A stretch of DNA of 64,000 nucleotides from Chryseobacterium gleum (GTDB lineage Bacteria > Bacteroidota > Bacteroidia > Flavobacteriales_D > Crocinitomicaceae), in NCBI GenBank assembly GCA_945897565.1, contig CAMDFN010000009.1:1-64000 (forward strand). Reading direction: 5' to 3'. Below are positions 16,901 to 26,283 of the stretch, piece by piece (within the stretch, counting starts at the first letter, position 1; the number at the start of each line of letters is the position of its first letter). Below the pieces are notes generated by a model that searched no databases, had not been told where the DNA came from, and was given only the letters and a program-made list of their open reading frames with translations. A program made the translations under genes and the position numbers.

Positions 16901-17468
16901 CGGGTAGGGTTTCTATCGGCAACGGATTGGCGTAAAAAACCACCTTTTTTTGTTGGTCGCGAATAGCATTTTGAGCACCACCACTCAAGCTTATTGAAAA
17001 TTGCTGCGACCAAAAACTAGGGTTGGACGCACCTAGGTAAGAATTACTGAACTCATATTCCTTTAGTAGACAAAAACTCACGCAGCAGGTGATGTCTTTT
17101 TTTCGAATCGTATGGCAGTAATAATAGCCATTGTTTAGCTTGACCAAGCCATTGTCTGGAAAAAGAGCTGTTTTATAGCGTCCAATGGGCAATTGGTTAC
17201 TGCTCCAACCAAATAGCACATCTTTATTGTATAAATGATAAGTAAATTCTTTTGAATTTGGCAAACTTTTACCAGCCTCAATTTGATTTAATATGAGCTT
17301 GCTATGTTGGGCAGCACCTTTTTCGAGTGCTGAAAATTGGCTTTGAATTGCTGCAATGGAGAATTTTTGCTCTTGATTGGAAAAATACAGCGCGCCACTA
17401 ATAAGGAGAAATACAAGCCCAAATAGACTGAATTTCCAGGTGCGTAAAAAGGGAAGAATTGAATTCAT
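13899..17468 (-). CDS. Very large membrane sensor histidine kinase (NtrY-like)
   Basis: 1189 residues. The N-terminal half has one helix, a ~130-residue extracytoplasmic region, a block of transmembrane helices (about 190-430), a second large extracytoplasmic domain, further helices near 690-710 and 725-750, another sensor region, then a HAMP domain ('SNWLIGPLQVVARSVRNLE'). The kinase core follows: HisKA 'QIAHEIKNPLTPMKLNIQHL' with phospho-acceptor His979, the ATPase N box 'HNLLLNAQQATEQ', 'DNGIGI' and 'GSGIGLSV'. No receiver domain or response regulator is adjacent. The start ATG overlaps the udk stop as TAATG, so it is co-translated with uridine kinase. The sensed signal is unknown. Confidence 0.88.
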   Translation of the reverse strand: MNSILPFLRTWKFSLFGLVFLLISGALYFSNQEQKFSIAAIQSQFSALEKGAAQHSKLILNQIEAGKSLPNSKEFTYHLYNKDVLFGWSSNQLPIGRYKTALFPDNGLVKLNNGYYYCHTIRKKDITCCVSFCLLKEYEFSNSYLGASNPSFWSQQFSISLSGGAQNAIRDQQKKVVFYANPLPIETLPASSNWGPFFMLLSIFLICYQLLLYLAKSWWGSLLLLLGLLVVRVVIYEISWPADWLVSDWFSAGFFAYNEWYPDFFAYAINGLFLVFGFRIVLSLIRLIARRWAHAIALSLPLLLWILILNLLQIAIVHSNIPLSFEHLFDLRLTSFFFFSLLGFFLYSFQKTVFIALQLNKNERWFNNPVRKIGLTVLPFILLFIQGQYWINVLPILVIFIQLLFERKTKTSWQQLSSQLLILTINAAIVTFYLQSLQVQKDLENRKLFAQQLAIERNINLELAYAQVAPNLSEENWLQTSFDSLRKQFTKVGFEHTLTQKFFTGVWDGFDIQADLYDLAETPCFGADNLKLKRLKTLVKQHGQASDIQDGLFFMPHEEEGLSYVILLQLGPEKSLAITLVSKRIPEEIGFPRLLISDQAGISNSLEAYAIGKYAEGRLIHQTGAFNYPNLLSSLQHRGAHQDHFEFAGFTHVIVQKHSGSAIIISSVTNSWFANVTSFAFMFVFWGLLLLANQLFKTLFDNKTAQWSLSFKVQLAFLLILALSLFLYGLGSSLFIGQQFDNYAQEALREKLAAVQAELKSQTATLDTLDVNTIGKPLEIKLAKLSAVFKTDLFVFDSDGFLIASSRPKLFAYGLIGEHMNAQAMDALLGNNQSYFSHQDQIGKLNYRSAYLPITNESLQQIGFINLQLFGQQEAYEQQIERFFKAAINVFVLLLAISVFIALVVSNWLIGPLQVVARSVRNLELGKNNQKISYHNNDEIGALVKAYNEKLAELEQAAHQIARSERESAWRDLAQQIAHEIKNPLTPMKLNIQHLLRKMETEDADAKALAQKSLPSLIEQIDALARMANEFARFAKLPEPNFEKIELQSFVQQAIKLFDEELQLIHFEPSSRPIWLAADRDMLKQVFHNLLLNAQQATEQIQNPEILVRLKEANQEVLIQITDNGIGISAEQQERIFTPYFTTKSSGSGIGLSVVRQIIEKHNGTIRFESVPQQGTTFYIRLKLLTERT

Positions 17469-18097
17469 TACAAAAAGCGCTCAGGTACCAAGGTACGCAG
17501 TTGTTCGCTTAAACGCAAGAAATCTTGATCTGCGCGCTGGTCATTGCAAAAGATAAAGTGCGCGTTATTTCTGTAGGGCTCAATAAATTGCTCATAGCAT
17601 GGCAACACGTGACTTTCCCATTGGTAAATGATTTCAGAGCGTTTATAGCCACGGGTTTCTTGGTCGCGGTAGATGCGGCGATCGAGTTGGGTGGCGTGGT
17701 CTACATCGACAAAAATACTGAAGTCGAGTTGTGAAAATACATGCGGGTAATGCAGCGTAAACAAGCCTTCTACAATGATGAGGTCGCTCGGCTGGATGGT
17801 TAAAAGCACACTTTTACTCCCCTGAACATTGAAAAAATATTCACGCACTTCAATTGCTTGACCCGAAATAAGGGTTTGAAGATCAGCGCTTAATTTGTGG
17901 TGGTCTAGTGCGGTGGGAAGGTCAAAATTGACAATGCCGTTTGCATCTTTAGCTTGTTGATCAATAGGTAGGTAATAGTTGTCCATGGAAAAGACTGCAG
18001 TGCTTGCATTCTGAAATGTTTCAGACAAGCGCTTGAGTAATGTTGTTTTACCAGCACCACTTCCTCCACAAATACCCACAACAAAAGGCTTCGACAT
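17468..18097 (-). CDS. udk: Uridine kinase
   Basis: Phosphorylates uridine and cytidine for pyrimidine salvage. 209 residues with the P-loop 'GICGGSGAGKTTLLKRL' near the N-terminus, 'VFSMDNYYLP' (catalytic Asp), 'NFDLPTALDHHKL', 'IVEGLFTLHYP' and 'DVDHATQLDRRIYRD', all in family order. ATG 18097 is chosen because the -7 motif TATCTTTG lies at 18109-18102, which rules out the upstream in-frame ATG at 18112. The resulting leader is only a few bases. It overlaps the histidine-kinase start by one base. Confidence 0.93.
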   Translation of the reverse strand: MSKPFVVGICGGSGAGKTTLLKRLSETFQNASTAVFSMDNYYLPIDQQAKDANGIVNFDLPTALDHHKLSADLQTLISGQAIEVREYFFNVQGSKSVLLTIQPSDLIIVEGLFTLHYPHVFSQLDFSIFVDVDHATQLDRRIYRDQETRGYKRSEIIYQWESHVLPCYEQFIEPYRNNAHFIFCNDQRADQDFLRLSEQLRTLVPERFL

Positions 18098-18101
18098 GAA
18101 G

Positions 18102-18109
18102 CAAAGATA
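18102..18109 (-). promoter_or_regulatory. -7 promoter motif for udk-kinase operon
   Basis: On the minus strand TATCTTTG, an exact TAnnTTTG match, 4 bases from the chosen udk ATG, implying a very short or absent leader. Confidence 0.45.
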
Positions 18110-18201
18110 CAACTTGTTGGCTACTTTTTTCGTCTTGACTCCGCCTGACTTGGCGTAAAAATCACTATTTTCGACCTATCTAACCATGTAATGTCCTCTC
18201 C

Positions 18202-20535
18202 ATGAAAACACTTTACACACTTCTGACCCTCCTTTTGAGTAGCGCTCTATTTGCCCAAATACAGGGCAACGGCGGTTTGCCTACCTCAACAAAACTTGTT
18301 TTAAACGACAAAATCATTGACCAATGGGTCTTTGCGCAGCCTGACATTTCAGCGCTTCAAGCAGAAGACGCCATCACCGATGACCAAGGCACCGCTCCTT
18401 GGCGCTTTGGGTTCAATAACCACACCAACATCAATACGACAAACGCTGGTTCTTGGTTTGATTTACCAAACGGAGGGCGTTTGTGGATATTACATGTCAA
18501 ATGTGAGCAAGCACTTACGGTCAATTTAACCTTTGAAAACACCAATATTCCTACTGGAAATCAGCTTTTTGTATATAATCCTACCAAAGATTTTATCCTT
18601 GGGGCTTTCACCCAAGAACATATCTACGATGGCCAACTTGGCACTGAACTCATTCCAGGTGAAGACGCGATCATTGAATATTATGTCGCACCAAAAAACA
18701 ATTATGGTCATGTGCAGTTGGCAACAGTTACCCATGGTTACCGCACAGCCAATGAATTCATTGAAAAGGCATTCGGCAGCTCAGGTTCTTGCAACATGAA
18801 CGTCAATTGCCCAGATGGCTTGCCCTGGACACCTCAACGCAACAGCGCTGTTATGCTCGTTTCGGGCAGTAGTGGTTTTTGTTCAGGCGCACTCATCAAC
18901 AATACGCAAAACGATGGCAAACCTTATGTACTTACCGCCAACCATTGCTACAGCAATCCGGCCACATGGGTGTTCCGTTTCAATTGGCAAGCCATAGATT
19001 GCCCCAACCCAGGCGCCTCACCCACTTTTCAATCTTTGAGTGGCGCTGTTTTGCGTGCACGCCGCACTCCTTCTGACTTTTGTTTGGTAGAAATCACAGG
19101 AGGTTTGGTGAGCGGTACGGTTCCGCTGGGCTACAATCCTTATTTCTCTGGCTGGGATAACTCTGGCAGTATCCCAACAGCCACTGTTTGTATCCATCAT
19201 CCTTCTGGCGATATCAAGAAAATAGCTTTCGACGATGCTGCGCCCTCTATTTCTCAAGGAATGGGTTCTTCGGAAGCAAATTCAACCTGGACCGTAGAAT
19301 GGGACCGCAACACCACTACAGAAGGTGGTTCATCCGGATCCCCATTATTTGATCAAAATCACCGCATCATTGGCCAGTTGTGGGGTGGCGGCGCATCTTG
19401 TCAAAACTTGTCGGCACCAGATTACTACGGTAGAGTTGCTAATTCTTGGGCACCCACAGGAGGTAATAGCACCAATCAACTCAAGTTTTGGCTAGATCCT
19501 TCTAACTCAGGCGCGGCTTTTATCGACGGCTTTGACCCAAACAACACAACAGTTGTAGCCCTAGATGCAGCGCTTTCTGCAGCGCAACTCACCGCTCAGG
19601 CTATATGTGGAGCCAACTACTTACCAACAGTTTCGCTCATGAATGTGGGCACAACTGTCTTGACAAGCGCACAAATTAATTACCAATTAGACAACGGTAC
19701 AGCGCAGCAATACAACTGGACGGGCTCGCTCAACCAATGGCAAGCACAAACGATTTCTTTACCAGTTATCCAATTTGTAGCGGGTAACCATACTTTTTCT
19801 GCTACGGTGAGTAATCCCAATCAGGCGCTAGATGAAAATGCCACAAACAACCAATCGGTTGCCAACATTGTGGTTACTGCTGTTCCAGAAACAATAGATC
19901 TCTTGAAAGTGACGCTTCTTACCGACGATTATGCCGACGAAACCTATGTAGAGTTGCTCAATTCAGCCGGTGCTGTAGTTTGGTTTGAAGGAAATGAAAT
20001 TGTTGCAGGTAATTTTGGAACAAGTAATTTTCCTGCCCCTACAGACCCAACCACTCCCTTACAGAATAACACCACCTATAACTATGACATCCCACTCACT
20101 GCCTTTGAATGTTACACTTTTGTAATTTATGATTACTACGGCGATGGTATGGGCGCTTCCCAATGGGGAGGCACCGACGGCGCACTCTCCTTGGCAGACA
20201 ACAATTCAATAGACATCTTTGCCTTACCAGCTGCCGATTTTGGCGATAGCGCTGCGGCAGTAGTTCGCCATATCGACGACGTAAGTATAGATGAAGCTTC
20301 GTTTAATCTGAGCATCGCACCAAATCCAGCAACTACTGAACTTTATATCAATTGGTATAATAATGCGCAAATGCATATTCAGTTATTCGATGTTTGTGGT
20401 AAACAATTGCTTTCTCTTCAGCAAGAGGCCAGCGCTATACAGCTCGATATTCAGGGTGTTTGTGCGGGTACTTATTTGTTGCAACTCACCAATGCCAATG
20501 GGCAGGTTGTGAAGAAGAAATTCGTGAAGCAGTAA
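18202..20535 (+). CDS. T9SS-exported trypsin-like serine endopeptidase (lysyl endopeptidase type)
   Basis: 777 residues. Signal peptide 'MKTLYTLLTLLLSSALFAQ', a propeptide-like N-terminal domain (about 20-195), then a chymotrypsin-fold protease resembling Achromobacter lysyl endopeptidase. The triad is visible: His248 in 'VLTANHCY', Asp292 in 'PSDFCLVEI', Ser378 in 'GGSSGSPLFD'. After it come a beta-sandwich, a segment with 'ECYTFVIYDYYGDGMG' shared in pattern with the 4053-5570 protein, and a type A T9SS sorting domain ('LSIAPNPATTELYIN' to 'VKKKFVKQ'). It should act outside the cell on proteins. Lys specificity is suggested by family, not proven. Confidence 0.88.
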   Translation: MKTLYTLLTLLLSSALFAQIQGNGGLPTSTKLVLNDKIIDQWVFAQPDISALQAEDAITDDQGTAPWRFGFNNHTNINTTNAGSWFDLPNGGRLWILHVKCEQALTVNLTFENTNIPTGNQLFVYNPTKDFILGAFTQEHIYDGQLGTELIPGEDAIIEYYVAPKNNYGHVQLATVTHGYRTANEFIEKAFGSSGSCNMNVNCPDGLPWTPQRNSAVMLVSGSSGFCSGALINNTQNDGKPYVLTANHCYSNPATWVFRFNWQAIDCPNPGASPTFQSLSGAVLRARRTPSDFCLVEITGGLVSGTVPLGYNPYFSGWDNSGSIPTATVCIHHPSGDIKKIAFDDAAPSISQGMGSSEANSTWTVEWDRNTTTEGGSSGSPLFDQNHRIIGQLWGGGASCQNLSAPDYYGRVANSWAPTGGNSTNQLKFWLDPSNSGAAFIDGFDPNNTTVVALDAALSAAQLTAQAICGANYLPTVSLMNVGTTVLTSAQINYQLDNGTAQQYNWTGSLNQWQAQTISLPVIQFVAGNHTFSATVSNPNQALDENATNNQSVANIVVTAVPETIDLLKVTLLTDDYADETYVELLNSAGAVVWFEGNEIVAGNFGTSNFPAPTDPTTPLQNNTTYNYDIPLTAFECYTFVIYDYYGDGMGASQWGGTDGALSLADNNSIDIFALPAADFGDSAAAVVRHIDDVSIDEASFNLSIAPNPATTELYINWYNNAQMHIQLFDVCGKQLLSLQQEASAIQLDIQGVCAGTYLLQLTNANGQVVKKKFVKQ

Positions 20536-20548
20536 GCTTTAAGAACAG

Positions 20549-21667
20549 ATGAGTGGGCTTTACTTGCACATCCCGTTTTGTCGCAAGCGCTGCACTTATT
20601 GTGATTTTCATTTTTCTACAACATTTGAAAATTACCGCACGCATCTAATTGAGGCCATCGCTAAGGAATTGGCCTTGCGCGCTCACGAGCTCAACTTGCC
20701 CATCAATACCATTTATTTTGGCGGCGGCACACCTAGTATCTTGAATTTTTCAGAGCTCGAACTGATTTTAACGGCCATCCATAAAAACTATCGCTTAGCT
20801 CCGGACTGCGAAATCTCATTTGAAGTAAATCCGGAGGATATCAACGAAGCAAATTTATTGTACTGGAAAAAAATAGGAATCAATAGACTGAGTATCGGCA
20901 TACAGACCTTTTCTGACGAAGATCTACTTTGGATGAATAGGGCACATCACGTCAATGACGGCTTGGCGGGCATTCGCTTGGCCCAACAATGTGGCTTTGA
21001 TAACATCAGTGTGGATCTCATTTATGGTTTGCCAGGTCAGTCCTTAGCAGCTTGGGACGCAAGTTTAGCTGAAGTATTTAAACTCGGCGTTAAGCATCTT
21101 TCCGCTTATTGTCTCACCATAGAGCCCAAAACTGCGCTCAATCATTTAGTGCGTCAAAAGAAGTTACAGCCTGCCGATGAGGTCTTGCAGAGCGAGCAGT
21201 TTTTGTGGTTGGTACAAAAAGCACGAGCAGCAGGGTTTGAGCAATATGAGATTTCCAATTTTGCCCTTGCTGGTTTTCATTCAAGGCACAATAGTTCTTA
21301 CTGGAAATTTCAGCCGTATTTAGGTATCGGGCCATCAGCACATTCTTTTGATGGTCATTCTCGGCGCTGGAATGTACGCAACAACACGCTTTATGCCAAT
21401 CAGGTAGGTAAAAACGACAAATGGTTTGAGACGGAGCAATTGAGCGCTAATGAGCGGCGAAATGAGCAAATATTGTTGGGTTTGCGCACCGTTTGGGGCT
21501 TGGATTTAAGCGCGCTTGTATCCGCCTGGACCCAAAAAGAAAGCGCGCAAATTGCTGAATTTGCACGCTTGAATTGGTTGACTATTTCTCGTGATTATAT
21601 AGTACTCACTGAAGAAGGCAAACTGCATGCAGATGGTATTGCGGCAGCGCTTTTTCGGGTAGACTAA
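20549..21667 (+). CDS. hemW: Radical SAM protein HemW
   Basis: 372 residues, close to family length. The N-terminal 'YLHIPFCRKRCTYCDF' gives the CxxxCxxC cluster motif plus the fourth Cys-adjacent residues of the HemN/HemW group; 'IYFGGGTPS' and 'EVNPED' follow. The C-terminal HemW domain has 'YEISNFALAGFHSRHNSSYW' and 'YLGIGPSAHSF'. HemW is thought to be a haem chaperone rather than an oxygen-independent coproporphyrinogen oxidase, despite frequent annotation as the latter. The gene begins 13 bases after the protease stop and may be co-transcribed with it. Its stop overlaps that of the convergent bacilliredoxin gene. Confidence 0.92.
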   Translation: MSGLYLHIPFCRKRCTYCDFHFSTTFENYRTHLIEAIAKELALRAHELNLPINTIYFGGGTPSILNFSELELILTAIHKNYRLAPDCEISFEVNPEDINEANLLYWKKIGINRLSIGIQTFSDEDLLWMNRAHHVNDGLAGIRLAQQCGFDNISVDLIYGLPGQSLAAWDASLAEVFKLGVKHLSAYCLTIEPKTALNHLVRQKKLQPADEVLQSEQFLWLVQKARAAGFEQYEISNFALAGFHSRHNSSYWKFQPYLGIGPSAHSFDGHSRRWNVRNNTLYANQVGKNDKWFETEQLSANERRNEQILLGLRTVWGLDLSALVSAWTQKESAQIAEFARLNWLTISRDYIVLTEEGKLHADGIAAALFRVD

Positions 21668-22077
21668 CAGAATTCGTCGTAGGCTGCCTGTAGGTTGGCG
21701 GCAATCATTTGGGCGCTTCCGCCTTCGATGTGGTGTCTTTCAAGAAAGTGAACCAACTTGCCATCTTTGAATAAGGCAATAGATGGTGACGATGGCGGAT
21801 AAGGCAAGAAGTATTTTCTTGCTTGCGCCACGGCATCTTGATCTACACCCGCAAAAACAGTTGTCAGTTTGGCGGGCATTTTGTCGTGTTGAATTGAGAG
21901 CTTTACACCCGGGCGCATATTGCCTGCTGCACAACCACAAACAGAGTTGACCACAACCAACATGGTGTCGGTGTTGTTAGCGACGGCAGCATCTACAGCT
22001 GCAGCATCGAGTAATTCTTCAAACCCTACTTTTGTAAGGTCTTCTTTCATGGGTTGAACGAGTTCTGCTGGATACAT
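21664..22077 (-). CDS. BrxA/BrxB-family bacilliredoxin
   Basis: 137 residues of the YphP/YqiW family: 'MYPAELVQPMKEDL' at the start, the unusual redox motif Cys47-Gly-Cys49 in 'VNSVCGCAAGNMRPGV', and 'LPYPPSSPSIALFKDG'. Family members are thioredoxin-fold proteins that remove bacillithiol from mixed disulfides in Firmicutes and also occur in Bacteroidetes. Inference: low-molecular-weight-thiol redox repair in the cytoplasm. Convergent with hemW with a 4-base overlap. Confidence 0.92.
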   Translation of the reverse strand: MYPAELVQPMKEDLTKVGFEELLDAAAVDAAVANNTDTMLVVVNSVCGCAAGNMRPGVKLSIQHDKMPAKLTTVFAGVDQDAVAQARKYFLPYPPSSPSIALFKDGKLVHFLERHHIEGGSAQMIAANLQAAYDEFC

Positions 22078-22133
22078 ATCAATGGTTTTTTACAAAATTA
22101 GTGAAGTCTGCAAGATGCAGTGTCATTTAGGTG

Positions 22134-23003
22134 TCATTTCTCTAGGAATTCGAGTAGCACCTTTGGGGTAGGCTGTATTTGGGCTTTTGGTTTTGCTATG
22201 ATACCAAATGCATTTCGGAATGCAGCATTGTGGTCGCGCATGTAATTCAGATAAGCTACAAATCTTTGTGCCTCGCGGTAGTTAGGCGTTTGTTCAATAA
22301 TAAATAAGCTCATGTAGTCTGCGAAATAGCGATTTTGGTTTTTGAGCGCAAAGGTGAATTGTCTTTTCTTAACGGCTTTTTTGAGCACATGTAAATGGGT
22401 GTCATACCGACAAAGTAAGAGCGTATTTTGAAGCTGATAAGTATCAAATGCAAGTTTGTGTTCTTTGAAGCCGCGCATGAGGTCTTTGTAGACTTTATGG
22501 AGTTGCTTGCTTGTTTCGCGTTTTCTGTAGGCGTAGGCTAGTTGTGCTTTGAGCACAGCTTCTGATTTAGCGTCAGCAGCAGCCCAGAGATATTGCTCAG
22601 AAAGGTCTTTAAAATGACTTACCTTGACAACTGAATCTGGAACATAAGACACCCCAATTGGAATAGCGGCAAATGCCGGATTGTGGTATTGAAAAGACAG
22701 GCCCTCCAAGTGCTTTAGGGCTGCAATTCCGTCGAGTATAATGAGGTCAAAGCCGGGCTCCCAGGGCTGCTTTTTGATGGCTTTGCGCATGTTGCTGGAG
22801 TTCAGATCGAGTATGGTGAGGTCTATCGAGCGGCGCTTGGCAATTTTTGTTAAAATGTTCTTTTGCGCCGCAGTCATGAAGTTTTGCGCAATTGTTAGTT
22901 GCTTATCCTTTTGGGGTGTTGCTTCTTCAAGCGCACATCCTGTGAGTAGTAAAATCAGTAAAAGGAATAAAAAGCTACGCACCTGTGAGTTTTTTGATGT
23001 CAT
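22134..23003 (-). CDS. Lipoprotein resembling periplasmic substrate-binding proteins
   Basis: 289 residues with a lipobox 'LILLLTGC' (Cys23 from ATG 23003). A GTG at 22982 would give a more typical short signal peptide, so the start is uncertain. The mature part starts '[16 protein letters not shown]' and has '[15 protein letters not shown]', a YR-rich middle, and '[22 protein letters not shown]', which recalls the C-terminal helix of FbpA-type iron-binding proteins. No ABC transporter genes are adjacent, so the ligand and partner are unknown. Its start lies within the last 29 bases of mutS, implying co-transcription with it. Confidence 0.6.
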   Translation of the reverse strand: MTSKNSQVRSFLFLLLILLLTGCALEEATPQKDKQLTIAQNFMTAAQKNILTKIAKRRSIDLTILDLNSSNMRKAIKKQPWEPGFDLIILDGIAALKHLEGLSFQYHNPAFAAIPIGVSYVPDSVVKVSHFKDLSEQYLWAAADAKSEAVLKAQLAYAYRKRETSKQLHKVYKDLMRGFKEHKLAFDTYQLQNTLLLCRYDTHLHVLKKAVKKRQFTFALKNQNRYFADYMSLFIIEQTPNYREAQRFVAYLNYMRDHNAAFRNAFGIIAKPKAQIQPTPKVLLEFLEK

Positions 23004-25608
23004 TTAGTTTGAGCAGTGCTTCTACGGGCGTAAGTGAATTGATGTCTGTCGAGACGAGTTCGTCGTGAATTTGTTGCAAAACGGGGTCGTTGAGTGTAAA
23101 GAAGCTGAGTTGTACATCTTGTTCAATGGCATGGACCGCCGGCTTGCTAGACTTTACTTTGAATCCGCCACCTACATTAGCATGGCTAGCTTCGAGGTCC
23201 TTGAGTACGCTTTCGGCGCGCTTGACTACTTGAGCAGGCATGCCGGCAAGCTTGGCCACATGAATTCCGAAGGAGTGTGCGGAGCCGCCAGCAATTAATT
23301 TGCGCAGAAAAAGTACCTGAGTACCTAATTCTTTGACACTCACATTGAAATTATGAATGCGTTCAAAACGATTGGCCATCTCGTTGAGTTCGTGGTAATG
23401 GGTAGCAAAAAGAGTCTTGGCTGTTGCCTTTGGGTTTTCGTGTAAGAATTCTGCAATTGCCCAAGCGATGGAGATGCCATCATAGGTGCTGGTGCCTCGG
23501 CCAATTTCGTCGAGCAAAATGAGGCTGCGTTCTGAAATGTTATTGAGGATACTGGCCGTTTCATTCATTTCTACCATAAAAGTAGACTCTCCAGAAGAAA
23601 TATTATCTGAGGCTCCCACGCGGGTAAAGATTTTGTCTACAACGCCAATTTGCGCGGAGTCTGCAGGCACAAAACAACCAATTTGCGCCATTAAAACAAT
23701 AAGTGCAGTTTGGCGCAGGATAGCACTTTTACCGCTCATGTTGGGCCCGGTAATCATGATGATTTGTTGGGTGTTGTTGTCTAGGAAGATGTCGTTGGCA
23801 ATGTAGCTGTCGCCTATGGGGAGGCGTTGCTCTATCACCGGGTGCCTACCTGCTTTGATATCTAATTCAAAACCGTCGGTGAGCGTGGGCAAACAATAAT
23901 TTTGAGTGCTAGCAACTTTGGCAAAGGAGAAAAGACAATCGAGCTGCGCAAGTAGTTGTGCATTTTTTTGAATGGGGCCAATGAAGTCGGCCATGGCAAA
24001 AATGAGTTCTTGATAGATTTGCAGTTCTATTTTGAGTATTTTCTCTTCCGCACCGAGTATTTTTTGTTCGTATTCTTTGAGTTCTTCTGTGATGTAGCGT
24101 TCGGCAGATACGAGCGTTTGTTTGCGGATCCAGGTTTCTGGAACCTTGTCTTTGTGTGTGTTGCGCACCTCTATATAATACCCAAAGACGTTATTAAAAG
24201 CAATTTTTAAGCTGGAAATACCCGTTGCTTGGCTTTCTCTTTCTTGAATTTGCTCGAGGAAGTCTTTGCCGTTGGTAGAGATCGCGCGCAGTTCGTCTAG
24301 TTGTGCGTCTCGGCCTTCTTTAATAACAGGTCCTTTTCCGATTTGGACAGCCGGTTCGGCGGTGAGGTTGGTGTCGATGAGGTCAAGGAGTTGTTGGCAG
24401 GCATCTAGGTTGTTGAGGAGTGCTTGTAAACTTTGATTGGAAATTGGACCCAAAAGCTGTGCGATGGGCTGAATTTGTTGTTGTGTGCGCTTGAGGTGCT
24501 GTATTTCTCTGGGGTTGATTTTCCCGACGGCAACTTTAGAAATGAGGCGCTCGAGATCACCGATTTCGCGCAGGCGGTCGTCGAGTTCGGCGTGCAGGGC
24601 TTGCTCTTGCTTGAGGGCTGCTACAACCTGATGTCTTTCTTCAATGGGTTTGCGGTCTTTGAGCGGCAAAACCAACCAGCGTTTGAGCAAACGCCCACCC
24701 ATTGGGGTTTTGGTTTTGTCGAGGACTTGTGAAAGGGTAATGGCGTTGTCGTGAGGGGAATGTATGAGCTCTAGGTTGCGCACCGTAAAGCGGTCTAGCC
24801 ACATGTAGCGGTCTGGGGCAATGCGTGAAATACTGGTAATATGACCGAGTTGTTGTTGTTGATTTTCAGATAAATAATGAAATACTGCGCCTGCAGCAAT
24901 GACGGCGAGCTCTTGGTTGTCTAGCCCAAAGCCTTTTAGAGATTTGGTTTTGAAGTGCTTGTTGAGTTGTTCGTTGGCGAAATCTGAACCAAAAACCCAC
25001 TCTTCCAATTTGAAGTGAAAGGCATCGTTGCCAAATAGTTCGTGTACAGCACTTGTTTTGCTTTTTTGATAGATAATTTCAGAAGGCCTGAACCCACTGA
25101 TGAGTTTATCTATATAGCTGGCGCTGCCTTGTGCAACCAAAAATTCGCCTGTAGAAATATCGAGGAACGCAGCGCCAATTTCGGTTTTTTCGAGGTGGAG
25201 TGCACACAAAAAGTTGTTGCTGCGTTGGTCTAGAACTTGGTCGTTGAAGGCCAAGCCGGGTGTAACGAGTTCGGTCACGCCGCGCTTGACAATCGTTTTG
25301 GTCATTTTGGGATCTTCGAGCTGATCGCAAATGGCTACGCGCTGCCCTGCCCGAACGAGCTTGGGCAAATAAGTTTCTAAAGAATGGTGTGGAAAGCCGG
25401 CCAATTCCATGTCGGCGGCGGCGCCATTTTTTCTTTTGGTGAGGATGATGCCGAGAATGCGGCTCGCTTTAATTGCGTCTTCTCCAAAGGTTTCATAGAA
25501 ATCTCCTACCCGGAATAACAACATTGCTTCTGGGTGGCGCGCCTTGATTTGATTGTATTGCTTCATCAAGGGCGTTTCGGAACTTTTTTCTATACTTTGC
25601 TTAGACAC
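22975..25608 (-). CDS. mutS: DNA mismatch repair protein MutS
   Basis: 877 residues, full length. The N-terminal mismatch-binding domain shows '[20 protein letters not shown]' and the Phe-x-Glu motif in '[11 protein letters not shown]' that stacks on the mispaired base. The ATPase domain has Walker A '[13 protein letters not shown]', '[10 protein letters not shown]', Walker B '[16 protein letters not shown]' and 'LFATHYHEL'. Recognises base mismatches and small loops and recruits MutL, which is not in this window. A near-consensus TATCTTTA -7 element lies upstream at 25633-25626. The downstream lipoprotein gene overlaps its end. Confidence 0.97.
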   Translation of the reverse strand: MSKQSIEKSSETPLMKQYNQIKARHPEAMLLFRVGDFYETFGEDAIKASRILGIILTKRKNGAAADMELAGFPHHSLETYLPKLVRAGQRVAICDQLEDPKMTKTIVKRGVTELVTPGLAFNDQVLDQRSNNFLCALHLEKTEIGAAFLDISTGEFLVAQGSASYIDKLISGFRPSEIIYQKSKTSAVHELFGNDAFHFKLEEWVFGSDFANEQLNKHFKTKSLKGFGLDNQELAVIAAGAVFHYLSENQQQQLGHITSISRIAPDRYMWLDRFTVRNLELIHSPHDNAITLSQVLDKTKTPMGGRLLKRWLVLPLKDRKPIEERHQVVAALKQEQALHAELDDRLREIGDLERLISKVAVGKINPREIQHLKRTQQQIQPIAQLLGPISNQSLQALLNNLDACQQLLDLIDTNLTAEPAVQIGKGPVIKEGRDAQLDELRAISTNGKDFLEQIQERESQATGISSLKIAFNNVFGYYIEVRNTHKDKVPETWIRKQTLVSAERYITEELKEYEQKILGAEEKILKIELQIYQELIFAMADFIGPIQKNAQLLAQLDCLFSFAKVASTQNYCLPTLTDGFELDIKAGRHPVIEQRLPIGDSYIANDIFLDNNTQQIIMITGPNMSGKSAILRQTALIVLMAQIGCFVPADSAQIGVVDKIFTRVGASDNISSGESTFMVEMNETASILNNISERSLILLDEIGRGTSTYDGISIAWAIAEFLHENPKATAKTLFATHYHELNEMANRFERIHNFNVSVKELGTQVLFLRKLIAGGSAHSFGIHVAKLAGMPAQVVKRAESVLKDLEASHANVGGGFKVKSSKPAVHAIEQDVQLSFFTLNDPVLQQIHDELVSTDINSLTPVEALLKLNDIKKLTGA

Positions 25609-25681
25609 TTGTATTTTTTAGAGAAGTAAAGATAGGCCTTTTTGGCCCGCGCTTTTGGGCTATTTTTCCACAATTTTACAG

Positions 25682-25689
25682 TATTTTTG
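25682..25689 (+). promoter_or_regulatory. -7 promoter motif for the TrmH-family gene
   Basis: TATTTTTG matches TAnnTTTG, 8 bases before the ATG at 25698. A TTG at 25655-25657 is 24 bases upstream, slightly beyond the usual spacing. Confidence 0.45.
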
Positions 25690-25697
25690 AGCCATAG

Positions 25698-26240
25698 ATG
25701 TCAGCAAACTCCACCAAAAAACTCAAGTTATGGGAACTCAATCGCGTCAGCGAAGAGGCCTATCAAGTGCAGCAGAAATTTCCCTTGGTTCTGGTCTTAG
25801 ATAGCATTCGTTCGCTCAACAACATCGGTGCATTTTTCAGGACTGCCGACGCCTTTAACGTAGAACAGGTTTACTTGTGCGGCATTACCGCTCAGCCTCC
25901 TCACCGCGATATCCATAAAACGGCACTGGGTGCCACCGACACCGTGCGTTGGCAATACCGAGCGTCTTTGCTAGATGCGCTGAGCGAACTCAAAGAAAAG
26001 GGTTATGCAATTTGTGTTGTGGAGCAAGCGGTTCAAACCACTTTATTGCAAGCCATCGATCAGCTCAATGCGCCCGGCTTTGCATTGGTTTTTGGCAACG
26101 AAGTGGACGGAGTGCAGCAAGCTGCGTTAGACACGGCAGACCACATCATTGAAATTCCGCAGTTTGGCACCAAGCATAGCCTCAACGTGAGTGTTTGTGC
26201 GGGTATTGTCCTTTGGGAATTTACCAAAAAGTATATTTAG
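25698..26240 (+). CDS. TrmH/SpoU-family RNA 2'-O-methyltransferase
   Basis: 180 residues with the SPOUT trefoil-knot motifs: motif 1 'DSIRSLNNIGAFFRTADAF', motif 2 'FALVFGNEVDGV', motif 3 'IEIPQFGTKHSLNVSVCAGI'. Uses S-adenosylmethionine to methylate a ribose 2'-OH in tRNA or rRNA. The short form without an N-terminal substrate-binding domain leaves the target undetermined. Monocistronic, divergent from mutS. Confidence 0.9.
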   Translation: MSANSTKKLKLWELNRVSEEAYQVQQKFPLVLVLDSIRSLNNIGAFFRTADAFNVEQVYLCGITAQPPHRDIHKTALGATDTVRWQYRASLLDALSELKEKGYAICVVEQAVQTTLLQAIDQLNAPGFALVFGNEVDGVQQAALDTADHIIEIPQFGTKHSLNVSVCAGIVLWEFTKKYI

Positions 26241-26259
26241 TAAAGTGTGTGCTATTTAA

Positions 26260-26278
26260 TCCGCAATTTTACTGCGGA
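26260..26278. terminator. Weak hairpin between trmH-family gene and lysS
   Basis: TCCGCA (26260-26265) pairs with TGCGGA (26273-26278) across a 7-base AT-rich loop in the 43-base gap between two convergent stops. Only 6 pairs and no T-run; at best a weak bidirectional terminator. Confidence 0.3.
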
Positions 26279-26283
26279 GTAAT

